This document shows, piece after piece, positions 27,101 to 42,100 of a stretch of 64,000 nt of DNA (positions are counted from its first letter, which is position 1; the number at the start of each line of letters is the position of its first letter). A model generated the notes under the pieces. That model ran no database searches. It saw nothing but the letters and a program-made list of their open reading frames with translations, and had not been told where the DNA came from. The stretch comes from Zerene cesonia. Its lineage: Eukaryota > Arthropoda > Insecta > Lepidoptera > Pieridae. The position numbers and the translations under genes are program-made. The stretch is taken from contig NC_052102.1 of NCBI RefSeq assembly GCF_012273895.1, positions 10,844,002-10,908,001 on the forward strand. Direction: 5' to 3'.

Positions 27101-30100
27101 GTTACACTGTAGTTTTATATTGCTCCTACCCAGTGACTTATGAATTCGTTACTTCAAATTCAAGTTTAATGTTTGTTTATTTACAGATTCTAATATGAAT
27201 AACAATATATAATTCTATCAACTAATATATTCGTAATTTGCACGTACGTTTATAATGTCTTCACACGAAAACTACTGGACCTATTTCAACAATTCTTCGA
27301 CTGTTAGAAAGCCGTTCACTGTGACATAGGCTATATGTATCGGCTTAGCAGACCAGCTAGGGATCTAGGGGTACATACTTTTACCAGCGATCAACTTAAC
27401 CAAATCAATAAATACCGTTACAAGTCCTTTATTTATCAACCATTGATATAGAAGCGTTATGTATATAGCTAACAGCATTTAAAACGCTACCGATATCATC
27501 TCAGTTACGGCCAGCTCCGCTCCCATTCCCTCGCCGTGTAACTGTATTGAATCTCTTATTTATCCCGTGTCACCTGTTGCGGCTGATTTATTTGATAGTT
27601 TAAAGCTTAACATAAATTGAGATTTAATGGCTTCCAGTTTCATTGAGAGATATTATTCAAATTGATTCCTTTGCGTATTATCGTCTAATCGTAATCATAT
27701 TCCAGCCATCGTATCTAGTCATGTACGCTTCATTCGTGAAATGGTATTGAAGTAATATGGATATAAAATGTTAAATTGATAGTATTTTCTTGTGTTTGAT
27801 TTCACGCGAGTATTATATTTAGAAATTAAAAATTTTTTAACGGATTTTAAACGCGATGTATTCATTATATTATGAACCCGACGGTTCGAACACTTTACAG
27901 CGAGCGTGGTCACGGGGAGACTGAATGTTAAATTAATCATTTGTTTAATAAGCACGCAAGTCATTATTGTTCTTTTGTATGGATATTGTTATAATTATGG
28001 AAGTAACTCTCACTGACTGATTGTACCTGCTATACGGTATAAGATCTGATAAAGGATGTATAGGATAGCTTTTATCCTAGAAATTCGAGAAGGAAAACAC
28101 GTCCGGAGTTTTATCCGCAAACTTCCCGATTTCTCAATATTTATTAATTCCTTTTACTAGTTAAAGTTTATTAATTGCATTGACTAGGCAAGCAAACGCG
28201 GGTGGATAGCTAATTATCTATATATCTAAAAGCTGCACATATATTTTTCATACATCGAACATCCTAAATAAATCCTCTGAAAGTGAATTTTTAACTACCC
28301 TATTCTCACGATGCCATAAAAATCAAATTATCGTCATTAATATCACATAATCCATTTTCAACCAGCAATTTGTCGCTGTCGTGTATCAACTTCTAATTAC
28401 ATTAATTACACGCTGAGGTTTGTTGGGAAATTGAAATTTATTTTCTATCGGCTAAGAGTTATTTTTGTGTTTATTCATTGCCTTTCGTTGTGGTCTACTC
28501 ACATTGTGCTGGTGATTGAAGAAATCAAATTCACCGCTGACGAATGACAACATTTTTTTTTAAATAATGACTCGGTTCAGGACACGTGTATATTAAGATG
28601 GTGAGCAATATACCTATATAAAATACACAATAACATAAAAAAATGGTTGCCTGTAAAGTCGGTTTTACGGGCGAAGATTTTACGTCAACACGTCTTTTTC
28701 TCGGTAGAATATTTATTGATATGAATATTATTAAATTGCACAATAGGAACAAGGAATTGAATGAAAATAAGAATTGCACAAATTTTAACTGTAGAAAATA
28801 TATTTTGTTTACTAAAAAGACAGAGACAGAGACACAAGCACGCGCCGATTCAATGCGCCTAATTCTCTAGTGCTGCGCGCGCGGCGGACCGATCATAGTT
28901 CGGTGACTCATCGTAACGTTACCGGGCGTTACACTTTTTCATGAGTGACTCCGAGCCGCAACCTAATTTAAGACGTTGTCACGTCAAAAAACATCCAATT
29001 ATTATGCTAGTTAATCCTTATCAGGAAGTTGTCAGGAAGCTGAAATGATGACTACGGCGTCTAACTAATTTTACAAGGATTTTTAAGATTAATTCTATTA
29101 CTGCTACTGCTACTGTCTACCACGACTGCTACCTAATAATCGAATCATAACTCTTATTGAATGGTATTTATTTCAGATAGAAATATATGAGATCGTAGTA
29201 TTTTCTTGCGTTTGCAAATTAAAAGCTTTTTAACGCAGCAGTCTCCCTGTGTCCACGCTCGCTGTAACGTGTTCGAAACGTCGGGTTAATAATACAATGA
29301 ATAAATCGCGTTTAAAATCCGTTAAAAAGTTTTTAATATCTAAATATCGTATCGAATACATAGACGCTGCCATTCAGCATGACAAATTCAAATATCTACA
29401 GTATTTTCGATATAACACAACTAAGTATTAATATATTTTTCGGCTTTGCAAAATTCTTTTCTTCCATGTTTGATAATAAATTATTGTTATTTGGTACCGT
29501 TTTAAAATCTGGTACGTCGGTGATCTTTTTTGTAGAAAACAATAACATATGATGTAAGAATCTACAGTCAGTGTGACCAAACCTTATGCTTAGCGTGGCG
29601 AATGCCTGTCGAATCGATTTGAGACTCCGCAACGATTGGGGACATCGATTATGTAATCGAGTAATCTATACGTATAGATAATGGATTAATGAGAGACTAA
29701 ATTACAATACGCTTATACACGACCAGTGTGGTGCTGGGTTCAAGTATCAGAGGCTAAATAAATCTCGATATATATAGCACATACATTAATGACGCTAGCG
29801 TACAATGCGAACGTTACCTTTTCCCCACCCTTCTTAGTTCTTTCCTTTTTTCCAGTCGTAATTCCTTTCCCTACGCTTTTCCTCGTAAAAGCAGGCAAGC
29901 AGACAAAACTCATAGAAAACATTATAGGGAAATTTAAAATTTTGTTTTTTTTTTTACTATTGGAATACGTTCAAAAAAAGACATCTTTAATGTACAAAAG
30001 AAGTGTTCAATATTTTCAATATTAGTTTAAAAAATTAAAACGCCAAGAATATGCTAAAAAGTGTTCTCTGTAAAAAAATATTGTGTGATGCTATGCTCTT

Positions 30101-33100
30101 AAACTTATCATCATCGTCATCAGCCTATTTCACCCGCTGCAATAAAACATAATCAGATTTAAAATCTCATATTCGGCACCGTAATTAAAGCTAAACACAT
30201 TCGTGGCAAGAAAACGGTTATAATTGCAAAATCCAACACAATTTCTGATGAAACGAATATAATATTAGCCAGACGATAAGATCAATCTTGGACAACAAAC
30301 GAGTACATTTATTTATCAGGTCAAACGGAGCTTAGCCGTCCGTCCATAAATTATTTAGACTGCTTCAATTGACGGTATTTATAGCTAAATACTTATCATT
30401 GAATTGCACCTATGATTTTTGTTAGGCTATTAAGGCGCGGTGAGTTCAGCGATTAGCCTCTATTGAGGGGGTGAGGTGCGGGGTCTGAGGGAGGCACGCC
30501 CGCGCTCGCCCCGCGCNNNNNNNNNNNNNNNNNNNNNNNNNNNNNNNNNNNNNNNNNNNNNNNNNNNNNNNNNNNNNNNNNNNNNNNNNNNNNNNNNNNN
30601 NNNNNNNNNNNNNNNNNNNNNNNNNNNNNNNNNNNNNNNNNNNNNNNNNNNNNNNNNNNNNNNNNNNNNNNNNNNNNNNNNNNNNNNNNNNNNNNNNNNN
30701 NNNNNNNNNNNNNNNNNNNNNNNNNNNNNNNNNNNNNNNNNNNNNNNNNNNNNNNNNNNNNNNNNNNNNNNNNNNNNNNNNNNNNNNNNNNNNNNNNNNN
30801 NNNNNNNNNNNNNNNNNNNNNNNNNNNNNNNNNNNNNNNNNNNNNNNNNNNNNNNNNNNNNNNNNNNNNNNNNNNNNNNNNNNNNNNNNNNNNNNNNNNN
30901 NNNNNNNNNNNNNNNNNNNNNNNNNNNNNNNNNNNNNNNNNNNNNNNNNNNNNNNNNNNNNNNNNNNNNNNNNNNNNNNNNNNNNNNNNNNNNNNNNNNN
31001 NNNNNNNNNNNNNNNNNNNNNNNNNNNNNNNNNNNNNNNNNNNNNNNNNNNNNNNNNNNNNNNNNNNNNNNNNNNNNNNNNNNNNNNNNNNNNNNNNNNN
31101 NNNNNNNNNNNNNNNNNNNNNNNNNNNNNNNNNNNNNNNNNNNNNNNNNNNNNNNNNNNNNNNNNNNNNNNNNNNNNNNNNNNNNNNNNNNNNNNNNNNN
31201 NNNNNNNNNNNNNNNNNNNNNNNNNNNNNNNNNNNNNNNNNNNNNNNNNNNNNNNNNNNNNNNNNNNNNNNNNNNNNNNNNNNNNNNNNNNNNNNNNNNN
31301 NNNNNNNNNNNNNNNNNNNNNNNNNNNNNNNNNNNNNNNNNNNNNNNNNNNNNNNNNNNNNNNNNNNNNNNNNNNNNNNNNNNNNNNNNNNNNNNNNNNN
31401 NNNNNNNNNNNNNNNNNNNNNNNNNNNNNNNNNNNNNNNNNNNNNNNNNNNNNNNNNNNNNNNNNNNNNNNNNNNNNNNNNNNNNNNNNNNNNNNNNNNN
31501 NNNNNNNNNNNNNNNNTTTATTCCATTTTGTATAAGAAAAATTGAAAAAACGAACCAAAAATTTGCGAGTCTTAGAACTCACCTCGCCTTAAGTCACACG
31601 CGGGTTGCACGCCGTGCTGGAGGCGTTTATTTTTGTTCATTTCAGATTTTTTTTTCAGGTTTTCACCAGCTCAATTTTTAGTTAGTTAAGTGGTTTTTAT
31701 TTTGAAAATATAAATCTAAAATGCAGTTCCGTTAAGAGATAGCAAATAATAATTAATACAAAGTGTACATATATTTTTTAATCATCCTAAAAAAATATAT
31801 ACATAAGAGTGTTTTTTTTTTAATTTTAAGCTGACGTTGTGTAGAAAACAAAAAATAACAATTTATTATTCATTTTCACATTTTACGGGAAAATTACGGA
31901 AGTGACTGAGCAACCCGTTAAAAGTTTTTTTTTAGTTGTTTTTTTCTATTTTTTTTACTCAAACTTTTTAATATTATGCAATAAATAAACATATTTGATT
32001 GAATATGATTCACAAAACGTCCACGTATAGACAGCTTAAGCAATATTGCTCATTGATTCTAATGTTTGTTTGGCAGTAAATCGAGATGAAGAAATCCGAT
32101 TTCTAAGATAATATCTATTATATTTCAATATCGGAGTGAGAAATTTATTGTTTATTAGTGTGAAAATACTTGATTGTTATTTATGGGCGATCACAAAGAT
32201 TTACGTGTTTCATTTAATTTAATTGCTTCGGTTATTTCGATTCCACATTTAAAGAGTTTATTTACATGATTAGTTTTATAAAAAGGCCAATTTTAATAAA
32301 TAATTAATTTAAGCGAATAAAGTATAAAAACCCATTTAGATAAGCAAAGGTTCTTGAAAAGACTTCAACATATGAATTCAAGCAAGGGTTACCTAATAAA
32401 AGAATAAAACGATATTTCAATTTATCCGCACATGATTTATCTTTCTGCTACTTCAATCGGTGAAGGACAACATCGCGACAAAATGGTATGATAAAGAATC
32501 AAAAAGTATGGCAATAGAACCAACATATAAGCAGGTGGAGTAAGTTGAGAACAAATAAAAATAGTTTAAAAAAACTAAAATACACGCTTTTGTTGCAAAT
32601 TGAACTGCAAATTGAACTAAAAACTAGAAAATAATTTTTGATGGTAAAGAGTTTAATGTAACTATAGTTGCAGATGAAACAATCAATCATAATGAATCAC
32701 CTCAAAACAAAATTATAATAAAATTTAATTTATTAACACAATGATTCAATTCAGAGTAAAAAGCGTGGGGTTTAGAACAAAAATAATATAAACATTATGA
32801 TTTTCATATAATAAACCTTGGATAAATGTGTGTTCGGTTTCAACTCAACTCAGCGTCAACACGACAGGCGTCCGGTGAAATAATTACTTCATTTATGCGA
32901 ATTGTTTTATAGTGTATTAATATTTCTATCTTCATAAATGGTTATCAGGATTAATTGTCGATAAACCGCGTTTGAAATAATTGCAGCTATTATAAATTAA
33001 ACTATACAATCCTGCGGAAGCGTTCGTGTTATATCATCATCATCATCATCATCAGCCCATATATGTTCCCACTGCTGGGACACAGGCCTCCTATGAGGGT

Positions 33101-36100
33101 TCAGGCCATAATCCACCACGTTGGCCAAGTGCGGGTTGGCAGATGTCACATGTCGTCGAACTTTTGATTCTTGGACATGCCGGTTTCCTCACGGTGTTTT
33201 CCTTCACCGTTTAATTTGAAAAATCAATTTATTTCCTGCACGCTCGCCCGGTCTCGAACCCCGACTTATCGATTTTGAAGTCCGAGGTTCTCACCACTGA
33301 GCCACCACTGCTTTATACCGATGAATAATAGATATTCGTGTTATATACCGATGAATAATAGATAATTATATCAGTTCTGTAAATTACACTACCGCTCCGC
33401 CCCGGCTTCGCGCGTAATACGCTTATACCATAAAACTCAGGGATCAGGTACATATCCAAAAGTAGTAGTTACTGAGATTAGGGCGTTCAAACAAACGAAC
33501 AAACTGTTCAACGTTGTTTTTACAAGTATACCAAATTATATAAGCCAAATCAATCATAACAGATTAATATAGGTACCACTAAAATATAAAATCTATACTA
33601 AATATTTTTAACCGGACAATTACGGACCAGATTTATCTTAAAATCAGCATACACCTGGGATAACATATATTATACGAAGGTTCAAAATAATACAGACGAA
33701 CAGAACCTCCTTCTTTTCGTATTTGGAAGTCGTTTAAAAATAATTCGCGATCTAATTTCTTTCACCTTATGACGTCATCCACCGCGTGAATACATAGTGA
33801 CAAATCCTCTATTTTTCTGAACCAGTTTTTAATCTTTAGAACCGCAAAGTGGTCGGCTACTGTGTGATGGATGGGCTGGTAAATCGAGTAGAAAATTAAC
33901 CGAGCCGGTAGCGCTTGCCGCGGGCGTGGCAGCTTCCATATTGATTTGTTGAATTGGTTTCAGCTGCATCATGAGACTGTCAGCGTGTGGTGTTTGAAAG
34001 AGGGGTGTTATTTGTTTAATAGCTTTGTGAGACCAAAGAGCTTATTTTATTACGTCCTAGATATGGCTTTGAATGGTAAGCTTTATAATCTGTGGTAGAG
34101 TGTACACTCGATATGTATGTATAAGGTAAAACTTCCTCGCTCGAACGGTAGTAATCTTCATAAAATTAGCAGCTATTGTAGTAATTCATTACAATAAGCA
34201 AGGGGGAACTGGAGGCCCGTTTCCTCTTTCTTATTCTTCCCAGTCAATTCCTTTTTCCAGTCGTCAGTCGTTTCTTATCCCCTAACCCAAAATAAATGGG
34301 CAGCACATTCACAGAGGCGCTAACTCTGCGAATGTCCATGGGCGGTGGTCGTTGCTTACCATGGTGAATCACCAGCTCAGTTGCCCGCTATGACATAAAA
34401 AATATAAAAAACAATATTTCGTTTGTATATGTTTGTATCTTTGAGAATCTCTTAGAACATTGGACAGAATTACAATAACAATATAACTTTAAAATCTCAT
34501 TCCACGCGATCGAAAACAAATAGAACTCAAAGGGTAAAAAGCACAAAGGGCAAACGCTAGCAGATATTTTCGTTATCGTTGCAATATTAGTAAAGCCCAC
34601 TTCTGTATTTACTATCTTGCTAATGTCTATTACCAAGCCTATAAAACTTTATGACTAGGTCGCCGAGATCCTAATCTTGTTGCTAACTAAAATCTAACTA
34701 AATTAAACTCGAGTATTGGCAATAGGCCACAGCGCACCTGCGTGGAATATAATAATAATCGAATTTATCGCAAATCGTTTAAATGTCGACTGAATAATAT
34801 TAAATGCCGGATAATTTCATGTAAATTCAACTGTAGATTTTTTATGCTGGTGGATCACCTGATGGTAAGCGATGAGCTTTTGTAAAGCGTCTCTGCAAAC
34901 ACGTTACCCGCTTTTAAGGGATGCGGAAAGGATTGACGATGAGAATAAAGGGATGCATTAGGAGGGGTGAGGAAAAGGATAAAGAAAAGATTTTTTATGT
35001 CACCGTCGATTATGGAGCTGGTGGGCCGCCTTATGGTAAGCGCTACCACCGCCCATGAACATTTGGGGAGGCGCAAGGTTATTTGCTGTCATTACGCCTC
35101 CACAATGGGATGGGAAGGGTGAGGAAAAGGATATGGGCCTCCGGCTCCCCTACTCGCCAAACGTAACATTGCAGTATACTATTTCACGCTGGTCTTCGGT
35201 GGGGGTGTGGTACTTCCCCGATGCGAGCTGGCCCAATTAAACGATTATGGTATAATTTATAATATTTGACATATCTGCGATTTAGTGTTTACCTTGCGTA
35301 GCCAAGGGTCTGTAAAACATGTTATAAACAGTCTCAGATGTACAAATACCACCTAAATCCTGTGTAAGTTAGTTCTTAGTACATGTAATGAGCTAGGTTA
35401 ATGCTGCTGTCTGTATGAATGAATGAGACCGATCAGTGTAAGGAAATGGCTATCATCAGAACCCAGCTGGGCTTAACGGTCATTAGCTAAGGTTCTTAGT
35501 ACGCTTATAGATAATATTTGTTTTTAATACATAAAATCGAAATACCGTGATAGCTGGCGAATAAATTTTAATTTTGGTTTTGTTTTTGTAATTTTGCTTG
35601 GCTTTGTTAAATACAAGTTTTTATTATAATCGAGATAGTGAAATATCGACGAATATTTGTAACAGAATCACGTTAATACGGGTGATTGCATATGGATGGA
35701 ATTTGCTACATATTATAGTCGGAATGAAAGAATAGGCATTTCTTTTTGTCTAAGTCTTGCGCATAAAGTCGCTTAAAGTATTGTATTTGTGAAAACTAAT
35801 AAAATCCTAAGGTTTAATCTTAATCGTATGCACGTAAGTGGTACGTATATATTTCATACTTAAGATTTCATAAACCCTTAAAATAGAACAGACAGAATAG
35901 ACTCTTGCTCCGAATAGTCTTGTAAGTATAATTGTAATTACATGGACTATTTATAATTGTAAACATATCTTATCTTATACCTTTAAACGAGCAATTCTTA
36001 AATGCAATTCAAATTCAAAATCTCATATTCGTGTTTTATCGACTTAAACTTAGCGACTCTTCCTGACATCTATTGGCGAATAATAATACTAGTACTATTT

Positions 36101-39100
36101 TTTCTTCCTGACATCTATTGGCGAATAATTATACTAATACTATTTTTGGCGAATAATTAAAGTTCTAGCAGATGGCGTTGTTAAGTAACGAAGTCAATGA
36201 GTGTTTGCTTTGAGGTTAGACTAATTGTTTATATTGTTTTGTCTTCTTAATGCACGTGTTCACTTAAAAATGCCTAAACGATTTTGGAAAAAACTCTTAT
36301 AAACAATCTAACTTCACGAAGTTAAACCGAGCAAAGCTCGGTCACTGGCACTAATTTTTAAAAGTAAAAATTCATCATATTCGACTAATTTGTACACTTG
36401 CTTTTATGCAGAGTGGAATAAGGAAATTGTTAAATTATTTAATACTGACGATCCTATTTAGAATAACTAAAAAACTCATGAAATTATTCCATTGTCACCG
36501 AGCTTTGATAACTACAAAGTTTAAATTAAACTTGTCGGTATTAAGTCATCAAACAGAGTTACTTGCCGGCTCTTCTCTGTAGAAACTGCTTCCTGGACTG
36601 GTGGTAAACGTAAGAACTATGTTATGACGATATAAAAGTGTCTATAAGTAGTTTAATTGAATAAATAAATGTTAAAGTTTGGCTGTGATTTAGAAAAGCC
36701 TGTTAAAAATAACTAGTACCAGGCATCACTTGACTACTCATGACTTAAGGATAGAGTCAAAACATCTAGCCTCTATTAATGACTCATATATATAAATAAA
36801 ACACTTTAAACATCGGGCTATTCCAATAATGGTTATAAATATATATGTAGCAGCAAAAAGTCTTCGATCGTGTGGTCGGATTGTCTGGTTTCTATCAAAT
36901 TACTTGTCATAATTACATTTGCTATTATTGTGCGACTGACAGTGGTTTGATGGACCTTAGTGTTTTGTATCACTTCGTATCGCTATGATATAATTTGTTA
37001 ATTAATCTTAGTATTCATTTATGTAAGGATCGCGTGAATAGTCTAAAATATTTAATATTAATTCTTCCGAAATAATATTGAATCTTTTTACAAAAATTTA
37101 AACAAAATTTATTTTAAACCTTAGATAACTTTGTAATAATTTTGGTATAGTAAACACATATTTTTATTTAATTTCTTCAAAAACCCATTCAGCACATAAT
37201 AATAAGAAAAAATGTAATAATATAAGAAAACTATTTTAATCACCTCTATCCTCGAAACTCACCGCCTCCTTGGTACAGTGGTTAACGCGTGAGCTTAGAA
37301 CCGAGGGGTCTCGAGTTCGATTCCCGGTGGAGACGCAAAAAAAAAATGATCACCTACTTGTCCATAAAGAAAATCGATTAGTGAAACAGATGTATATCTG
37401 CCCCATACCCCAATAGGGCCCACGGGACTTCATTATGTATGCTCGAAACAGTTTTGATAAGACACGTAATAAAATTAGTAAAAAATAAAAATAAAGTCTG
37501 GGATAAGCAAGGAGAAAGGACAAGTGAATATATCTCAGACAGGGTGCGCCTTGAGCAATGTTATATATAAATTTAAATAAGCGCTAAACGGACAGACGCA
37601 ACGGCCGAATTAATTAAATGTGTATAATAAATGCTAATTTAATGAAAACCGATAATTTCTCTTAATGATTCATACTTCGTAATGGATTAATCTATATTAC
37701 GATAAATTATTTATACACTAGGTGTTTTAGTATTTTCTAGAATACACTATGTCTAATATTTCATTTCAGATTTAAATTAATTGCAGAAACGTTTTTTTTA
37801 CTCATATCATTTAAGAGATATTTCTTTAACATATGTTTTGTAATAGGAAATATCATTTTAGATTAAGACGAAATAATTTTTCTGTTTATTTTTTCCCGCA
37901 GTGAATTTTTATCCATTGTGATTAGTTTGTAAAAAAACAAATTCGTAATTTGTTAGGCCGAAGTATAAATACGCATTGAAATTTAAACTCATTCATAAAT
38001 ACAGATCTATGTTATTATATTAATGTATAATATCATAGCATTATAAATTGAATGAAATACTTTCCGGCCTATAAATATAATATTTTGCATTTAAATGTTG
38101 TTCTTAGGTAGTGTTTATAAGCGGCGCAATTATTAATAAACCTTTTTAATTTATTTCACCTCGTCCGGTGAGTCAATAATTTAAAGATTAAATTGTCTAT
38201 GACAGAGTCCAGTCTTGTTAGAGCTTAGGTATTCAAGGAAGGCGCTATTTCAATCATAAAGACTAGAAAGCCAAGTAAAACACTACTCTTCGATAATATA
38301 TGATTGGAAATATGATTTTATTTTCATTCTTAAACATAATTATTTTATCAAAATTGTTTGAAAGCTTTTTGTTAACCAAATAAATAACAGTCATTCTTAA
38401 ATAATAATAAATAATAATAAAAATCATCTTTATTTAGTTCTCACAACATTAGTCTATAACAAAAACTTAAAAATACAGAAAAATTAAATGTTCCTGATAT
38501 TCAGAATTACGGCATAAATTTGACATTTTTGTATATTTTTATGACCAGATTTGTAATGATTTGAAAATTTCATGTAGCTGAATTTATAACAAAATTATAA
38601 TGATAAAATTAATCTTTCTAATCTTAATAACATTACAGCTAGAGCTAATAGAAACGAGTTAAACTTAAACTCAAACATTTATCCATTCAACTAGACTTCT
38701 TATAGAAGCACTTTTAATCGTCATATTACACAGTTATAAAATTTACCACCGGTTCGGAAAACAGTTTCTACAGAGAAGAGCCGGCAATAAACTCTGTAGT
38801 TGCTCTTTTAATTATAATACAATACTATATTCTTCGTCTTTTCTACTACTAGCTGAATAAAAATGAAGAAAGCGAATGATAAGAGGAAACTATAATAATA
38901 CTTTTTACTTTTTTTTAACTGTACAAACATGGATCGTAAATTGATTTAAATTTCATCTGTTAAAAGCAACGTTACGCAAAGGGACGTTAAAAAGTTTCAA
39001 TGGATTGGCAACTACATTCCTGCCCACAATTGGCAGGTATGAATTTATTCAGCTCCAACTTAATTACTATTAATTTCGGTAAGTGGAATGCAATCGTTCT

Positions 39101-42100
39101 ACATTAATGTTACGTGTCTTGTTTTTGTCTTTGTTTTACGGTTAAACAGTTGCTGTTTTAAGATTCAAGAGAGTCGGCCAGTTTCCGTTACTTGCTGCGT
39201 ATTTAATACAGGGTGCTTTTATTGAAAGTATTTGGTGTAAATTTGTGTTTAATGTGCTGTTATAAATAAGCAATTGGAGGTATAAATGAACATAGAATAT
39301 TGTTTGACAAGCATTGTATTGAATCTGCAAGAGTGTTAGTACACAATATATATCAGAATTTAATGAATTTACTTATTATAGACACTCAAATGTCTGAGTT
39401 TCAGTTGAAGTTCTTATGGACACTCCTTGATGACGCAACACAGATATACGCTAGACTTATTTGCTTTACCTATCTTTGTCAGCGTGCCTTGTTATTGCGA
39501 CATCACATTCCTGTAAGTATCACTACATAGTATAAAACAAAGTTTTCTGTGTCCCTGTGTCCCTATGTACATGCTTAAATCATTGAAACTACGCAACAGA
39601 TTTTGATAAGGTTTTTTTTAATTGATAGAGTGATTCAAGATTTACATGTGTAATAATATCTATTAATCTACTCCGAATTAACGCGTACGAAGCCGCGGGC
39701 AAATGCTAGTGTAATTATAAATGTTAAGGTGTGTTTTACGCGAGTAACATAAGGTTGTGGTTTTCTGAATGGTTAGAAATTAAGGCATTGTTAACAGTAA
39801 GAACCTATTTTATTTTTGGTGAAATTAAATTGATTATTTAAACGTCATGTTTGCTCATAATCAAATACATATAATTTACATAAAGAAGCTTTATAATACA
39901 AATCTTTTTGATTTTATTAAACTTCAATCAACAAATCAAAGTTTACCTTTGAGATTAAGTTCATTTTACGTTGCCAATGTTTCCTCATTAACGTCCTCTT
40001 AACGAACAAACATACATTTTTATACGGAAATACGTATACTTAGAGGTGAGTAAGCCAAATCTTTTCCATGTAAAATCATCTTATATAATGTCGCTAGCTT
40101 TTCATCGTATAAAATAATAATAATGAGCCATTCCTTATTCAATCTATTATCCTATGAGAAGTAATTCAACACCTATTTTATGATAATATAACAGCAGTGA
40201 CAAAAATATATCACCTATATCTCAGATCGAAACTCGATATTCATACATCACGTCCGTATGATTGACGGACAGACTGACAGATGACTAGGGTTGCCATCTA
40301 GTTGTAATAGACGATAGCAATAAAAAATGGCATTTCGAAATGTAGTGCGCAGACAGCGTAATTCATTTAAACAGTTTTGATCATAAAATGTTTAATTAAC
40401 CATTTAAATATATAAAACTACTACCTGCACCCGGCAAACGCTGTTCTGCCTTACTCTTATCATTTAGGGTTATGAAAAATAGATGTTGACCAATTCTCAT
40501 AGATACCGGATAAGCACAAAAAATTTCATCAACATCGGTCAAGCCGTTTCGGAGGAGTATGGCAACGAAAACTGTGACACGAGAATTTTATATATTAGAT
40601 GAAATAGAGCGTATTATACTTTTGATTTTAAATATATTACAGACATGTACATAACCTCAACATAATTTGAATATTATTACGTTATTTACGTCATAATCGA
40701 CAAACAATCTGGTGGGGTGTCTGATCGTAAATGTCACCACCAATTTAATGGTGCCTGATGGTAATTATCGCCATCAAAATAAACAAAACTAATGAGGATA
40801 TGGAAAATAATATTGACCGTGTCCATGGTATAAATGTAAAAGATTAGATGATTCATACAATATTATCCAATTATCCTTATTGATAGACATTATCATTTGT
40901 ACGACTACATATCATATGTAAGTTCTAAGTCTTTTCATATTTATATTCATCTCAAAATAGCTAGAAGTAAAAAAATATTTCAATACCTGCAGAATCTTCC
41001 TTCCCTTCAACACTGTAATCTTATTTCTTTAACAAATAGTTAAAAAAAAACATGTTTTATATATCATTTGAAATTAATTATCAACTACGAAATAGAAAAA
41101 TGAATAGCTGGCAGCCCTAGCAATATTAGACACGCCATCATTAGTGTGGGTGAAAGTTGAGACAAAGGCTCTGTGACACGGCCGACAAAGGCCTACGTAT
41201 GTGTGGGTAATGTTCAAATTTAACACAATACAGTGCTCTGGGTACGCCTGCTCTATTACTTAAATGGCTCTATGGTATTCTCTTGGTCTGTGGGACAAAT
41301 TAGCTTTGATACCTTCACATCATTGCCAGATCTTTCAATATACAAGATATTTTTAGAATTTACGGTATAGTAAAGTAGTCCTACTAATAGTATAAATGCG
41401 ATGGATGTATGAGTAGGTTTGTTACCCTTTCACGGAAAATCTACAGCACGGATTATGATAAAATTTGAAACGTAGCTAGCTGGAGGACAACTGGAATAAC
41501 ACATAGGCAACTTTTTTATCCCGATATGTTCGTTCAATTCTATGCTAATACTGTTCCAATTCAAGCCAATTCCAGTCACAATATCTGCAAGATAAAAAGC
41601 ACCCAATTCAGAAAACTGAGCTCTGCGTGTAAAAGCAACAAACTTTGTATCCAAACAATGAATTGCATTCATGTGTGTGATTAAATAAAAGGATTGTATA
41701 TTAGAATAAACATTTTATCCACCTACAACAAAATATAACAGCCACAGCATTCCAAAGACTGCCAAACCAATGAATTTAGTACTCAAAAACAATTTCTTAA
41801 AGCAGACCCAAATCCTGCCCCATTATTAAATGGGGATCTTTTAAATCGTTTGCATGTTTTCAATTTACCTACAGCGGCGACCAACAATAATGATTGCTAT
41901 GGTAATATCGCAAAAAAGCCATAATTTAAGGATTTACAAGCGCTTTGTCGGAATTTTTGGCTATTAAGACGTTTAACCGTGACCCTGGAGTCAAGGTAAT
42001 CTAGCCTATCCGTCTTGACTCGTTTCGTTTTATTGCGAATTATAAGCTTAATTGAAATGGTATGAGGAATTTACGTGACTGTTCTGTTAATGGTGATTTA

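Noticed and set aside
30370..30410. TATA-like TATTTATAGC followed by a TCATT initiator near gap 2
   Set aside because: Such motifs are expected by chance in AT-rich DNA, and the GC island starts only later.
37258..37346. Functional tRNA gene
   Set aside because: A and B boxes are good, but the anticodon arm does not fold properly and an A tract follows; read as a tRNA-derived SINE.
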